DNA from: Spraguea lophii
Lineage: Eukaryota; Microsporidia; Spragueidae
Assembly (NCBI GenBank): GCA_001887945.1
Contig: LDOQ01000212.1
Coordinates: 213,428-277,427 of the forward strand
Direction: 5' to 3'
Length of the DNA: 64,000 bases
Shown piece after piece: positions 62,220-64,000 of this stretch (within the stretch, counting starts at the first letter, position 1; each line of letters starts with the position of its first letter). The notes under the pieces are model-generated. The model was not told the DNA's origin, did not search any database, and worked only from the letters and a program-made list of their open reading frames with translations. The position numbers were made by a program, and so were the translations under genes.

Positions 62220-63040
62220 GGTTATACAAAGGAAAGCGAATATTGTTGTAACAGAAGATTTCCTTGTGTAAGTAAAGCGTATAAGAACAGGACTCCTACA
62301 TAGTTTACGAGGATAACCGATCTTAACCGAAACTTTATTTATAAACTTTTAAGGCATATTAATAAAAATCCCTCTACAACTCCTGAAAATTATCGTTGTA
62401 AAAAAGGTAGAAAACTAAAGAATAAGAAGGTTGAGTTGTTACAATTTGAGAAATCCTTAATGGGGATAACTCTTTAACTCGAATCACCGCATTAGAATAA
62501 TACATAACAAGTATTGGCTATGTATCACAGTTTATTATACATATAACTGTTCGGGTTAGTGACATCCCTACAAAAAGATTGGAAAGAAGTGTTTTCTGTA
62601 ATCCCTTAGAATGATCATAAAAAATAAATTATTGGATATTGCTTTATTTCCTGGGGTATAGACAAAACAGTCTTATTTTTTAGATGAATGTGGGTTAGCT
62701 TTATATAAGCAATTCACATAAGTATAATCCAATAAATATACCATTCGTTACTTATGTTGTATTTGGAATGGGTCAACCCGTCTCGATATGTGCAATTTTT
62801 TTGTTGGTTAATATAGTGTATCATAAGTTTTGGTATGATGCATATAATGTGAAACACTTTAAAATGTTCATTAACGAAATGTACGATAAAAATGTATTCA
62901 ATAAAATATAATTTTAATATTGGATAATGTTAGATTTCATGAAACTAACGAAATATTAGATTGCTTAATAAAAAAAAGATATCCATTTACTCCCCGAATC
63001 AAACTTTATATAGAGTATCTTTAGTTGTCTTAAAAATTAG
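62220..63040 (+). pseudogene. decayed mariner/IS630-type transposase
   Basis: Plus-strand translation in alternating frames gives parts of a DDE transposase. FLDECGLALYKQF marks the first catalytic aspartate region. GMGQPVSICAIF and FKMFINEMYDKN lie in the middle, and ILDNVRFHETNEILDCLI carries the second aspartate (lDN-x2-H-x2). YPFTPRIKLYIEYL stands where the third acidic residue is expected (family: P-x-L-N-x-I-E). Many stops and frame changes show that it is dead. It differs from the Tc1-like relic at 42142 in its LDN motif, so two families once were active. Confidence 0.7.
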
Positions 63041-63114
63041 GTATCAAATAAAAGATCAGAAGCAAATAGAATAAATATTTTAGAAATAATAAACAACAGT
63101 TAATTTAATATCGT

Positions 63115-63562
63115 AAAATGACAACCAAATTTTAAGGCTAATGCTTTTGACTCCATCATCTAAAAGAATTTTCAAAAAAGAATAAAAGATAGAAAAGACG
63201 AAAAAAAAAGATTGTTGAGTGAGTGAAGGTTTGGTGACATGGTATTAGTTGTGTCTTGCATGACGTTCCTATTACTAGATTAAAGTAGTGTTAGCTAGTG
63301 TCATTGTAATCTTTGTATTGATTTGTGACTCGGCCAATAATATGCCAAGAAAAAAATTGGGAATCTTTAGAAGGATGGGTGGAGGCGTTGGTGTGTACAA
63401 TATACAAAATTTTCACATTCGAAAGCATAACATAAAACGATATTAATGCATATATGTAGCAAACCCAGTTGGTACAAATATAAATATGCCTTGGGAGCTA
63501 AAGGTTATAGACAATAATAAATTATAAATAGCCAGGAAACTTCGATGAATAAAAGTTTCATT
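63115..63562 (+). repeat. SINE-like element, nearly full length
   Basis: A degraded head (GACAACCAAATTTTAAGGCT and a weak B-box region) is followed by the family's body: TTGATTTGTGACTCGGCCAA, GCATAACATAAAACGATATT, AATGCATATATGTAGC, CAGTTGGTACAAAT and ATATGCCTTGGGAGC. The end is CTTCGATGAATAAAAGTTTC. It adjoins the dead mariner relic and may have inserted into it. Confidence 0.75.
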
Positions 63563-63617
63563 AATAAAAATATCATATAATTAAATATAAATATTTTATA
63601 TATAAAACTTTTAAAAT

Positions 63618-64000
63618 TTAATTTTGATCATCTCTAAGCAATCCGTGTCTTCTATAATATGCAGTGAGGTTCGCTTCATTATCTAATGGATACTCACTTG
63701 GTAATGGTGGTGGTAAAGGGCTGCTATCACTATCAAAAATACTATCTTCATCATCAAAATTTATATCAGCTACATCGAAATCGCTCTCTTCAACGGGGCC
63801 ACTACTATCATCATCTATATTGAAATCTTCGTCATCATCACTAGATTCTTTTTCCTCAGGTTGATTCCTTGTCCTCCTTCTATTCCTCCACCAACTTATA
63901 AACCTATAAACACAATGAATAATAAAAGATATAACAAGAGTAACAAAACCCCCGATACATATAACATAAGTTACAAACGCGTGGCGTTCTTCTGCTTTCT
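63618..64000 (-). CDS. single-pass membrane protein with acidic tail, 5' end outside window
   Basis: The visible 126 C-terminal codons (stop at 63618) contain a transmembrane helix (FVTYVICIGGFVTLVISFII, then HCVYRF). A basic stretch (WWRNRRRTRNQ) follows, which marks the cytoplasmic side. Then comes a strongly acidic tail with many DDD, SS and DED runs, a PLPPPLP segment, and the end YYRRHGLLRDDQN. No start is visible. It is probably a type I membrane protein; the outside part is not in the window. The PLPPPLP segment could bind an SH3-like or WW partner. Function unknown. No C-box information is available. Confidence 0.8.
   Translation of the reverse strand, partial: KAEERHAFVTYVICIGGFVTLVISFIIHCVYRFISWWRNRRRTRNQPEEKESSDDDEDFNIDDDSSGPVEESDFDVADINFDDEDSIFDSDSSPLPPPLPSEYPLDNEANLTAYYRRHGLLRDDQN

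Noticed and set aside
63664..63864. Plus-strand serine-rich ORF
   Set aside because: Shadow of the acidic tail (GAT/AGT codons) of the minus-strand membrane protein.
1..64000. Introns, CRISPR arrays, rRNA genes, telomeric repeats
   Set aside because: No frame break in the conserved genes asks for an intron, no regular spacer-repeat array exists, and no rRNA or telomere-like segment was seen. This was judged by reading only.

Overview
The window looks like nuclear DNA of a microsporidian, most plausibly a Nosema/Vairimorpha-type (Nosematidae) genome. The base composition is very AT-rich. Genes are short, show no visible introns and encode minimal eukaryotic proteins (TBP, XPB, MCM5, Rpn2, Ran, eS10, uL1, threonyl-tRNA synthetase, Ste24, an Arc1-like protein). 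A CCC box (sometimes GGG) sits within about 0-12 bases of most start codons, a known microsporidian signal. The species assignment is inference; no rRNA lies in the window.

Layout. 1-5.0 kb: partial ABCF ATPase, a small unknown gene, eS10, RhoGAP protein, PlsC acyltransferase. 5.5-6.5 kb: decayed ORF. 6.8-13.8 kb: three-RRM protein, homeodomain protein, YL1-C/Ies6-like protein, MCM5, a small coiled-coil ORF. 14.0-20.5 kb: AIG1/FAR-17a membrane hydrolase, GDE1-like phosphodiesterase, ZPR1-like protein, ThrRS. 20.7-29.3 kb: an accessory block with three lineage-specific genes (a large basic protein, a leucine-rich-repeat protein with a signal peptide, a membrane-anchored repeat protein) and a gene remnant. 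29.5-41.5 kb: LisH/WD40-like corepressor, Na+/H+ antiporter, a 42-residue ORF, TBP, an RPA43-like subunit, Rpn2, XPB, uL1. 42.1-43.2 kb: dead Tc1-like transposon. 43.7-53.4 kb: unknown protein, tubulin chaperone A, Vps18-like protein, Ste24, thioredoxin-like membrane protein, DusA-type dihydrouridine synthase, Ran. 53.7 kb: a candidate spliceosomal U1 snRNA. 55.8-64 kb: unknown ORF, Gyp1-like RabGAP, NAC-beta-like protein, Arc1/EMAPII-like protein, dead mariner/IS630-like transposon, and the tail of a single-pass membrane protein.

The three most unusual signals are these. (1) An RNA-like locus at 53715-53864 has a U1-type 5' end, three stem-loops, an Sm site and a terminal hairpin, and a CCCC box lies just upstream of it. 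(2) A dispersed repeat family (about ten copies or fragments, both strands) has a tRNA-like head with RNA polymerase III A and B boxes and a conserved 3' end; it behaves like a tRNA-derived SINE. (3) The secreted LRR protein has a C-terminal half that resembles, by eye, the bacterial IpaH/NEL ubiquitin-ligase fold order.

Most genes serve core housekeeping: replication, transcription, protein turnover, translation and membrane traffic. The intergenic spacers are larger than in the most compact microsporidia and are filled by repeats and decayed genes. Genes without homologues I can recognise also mostly lack the CCC box.
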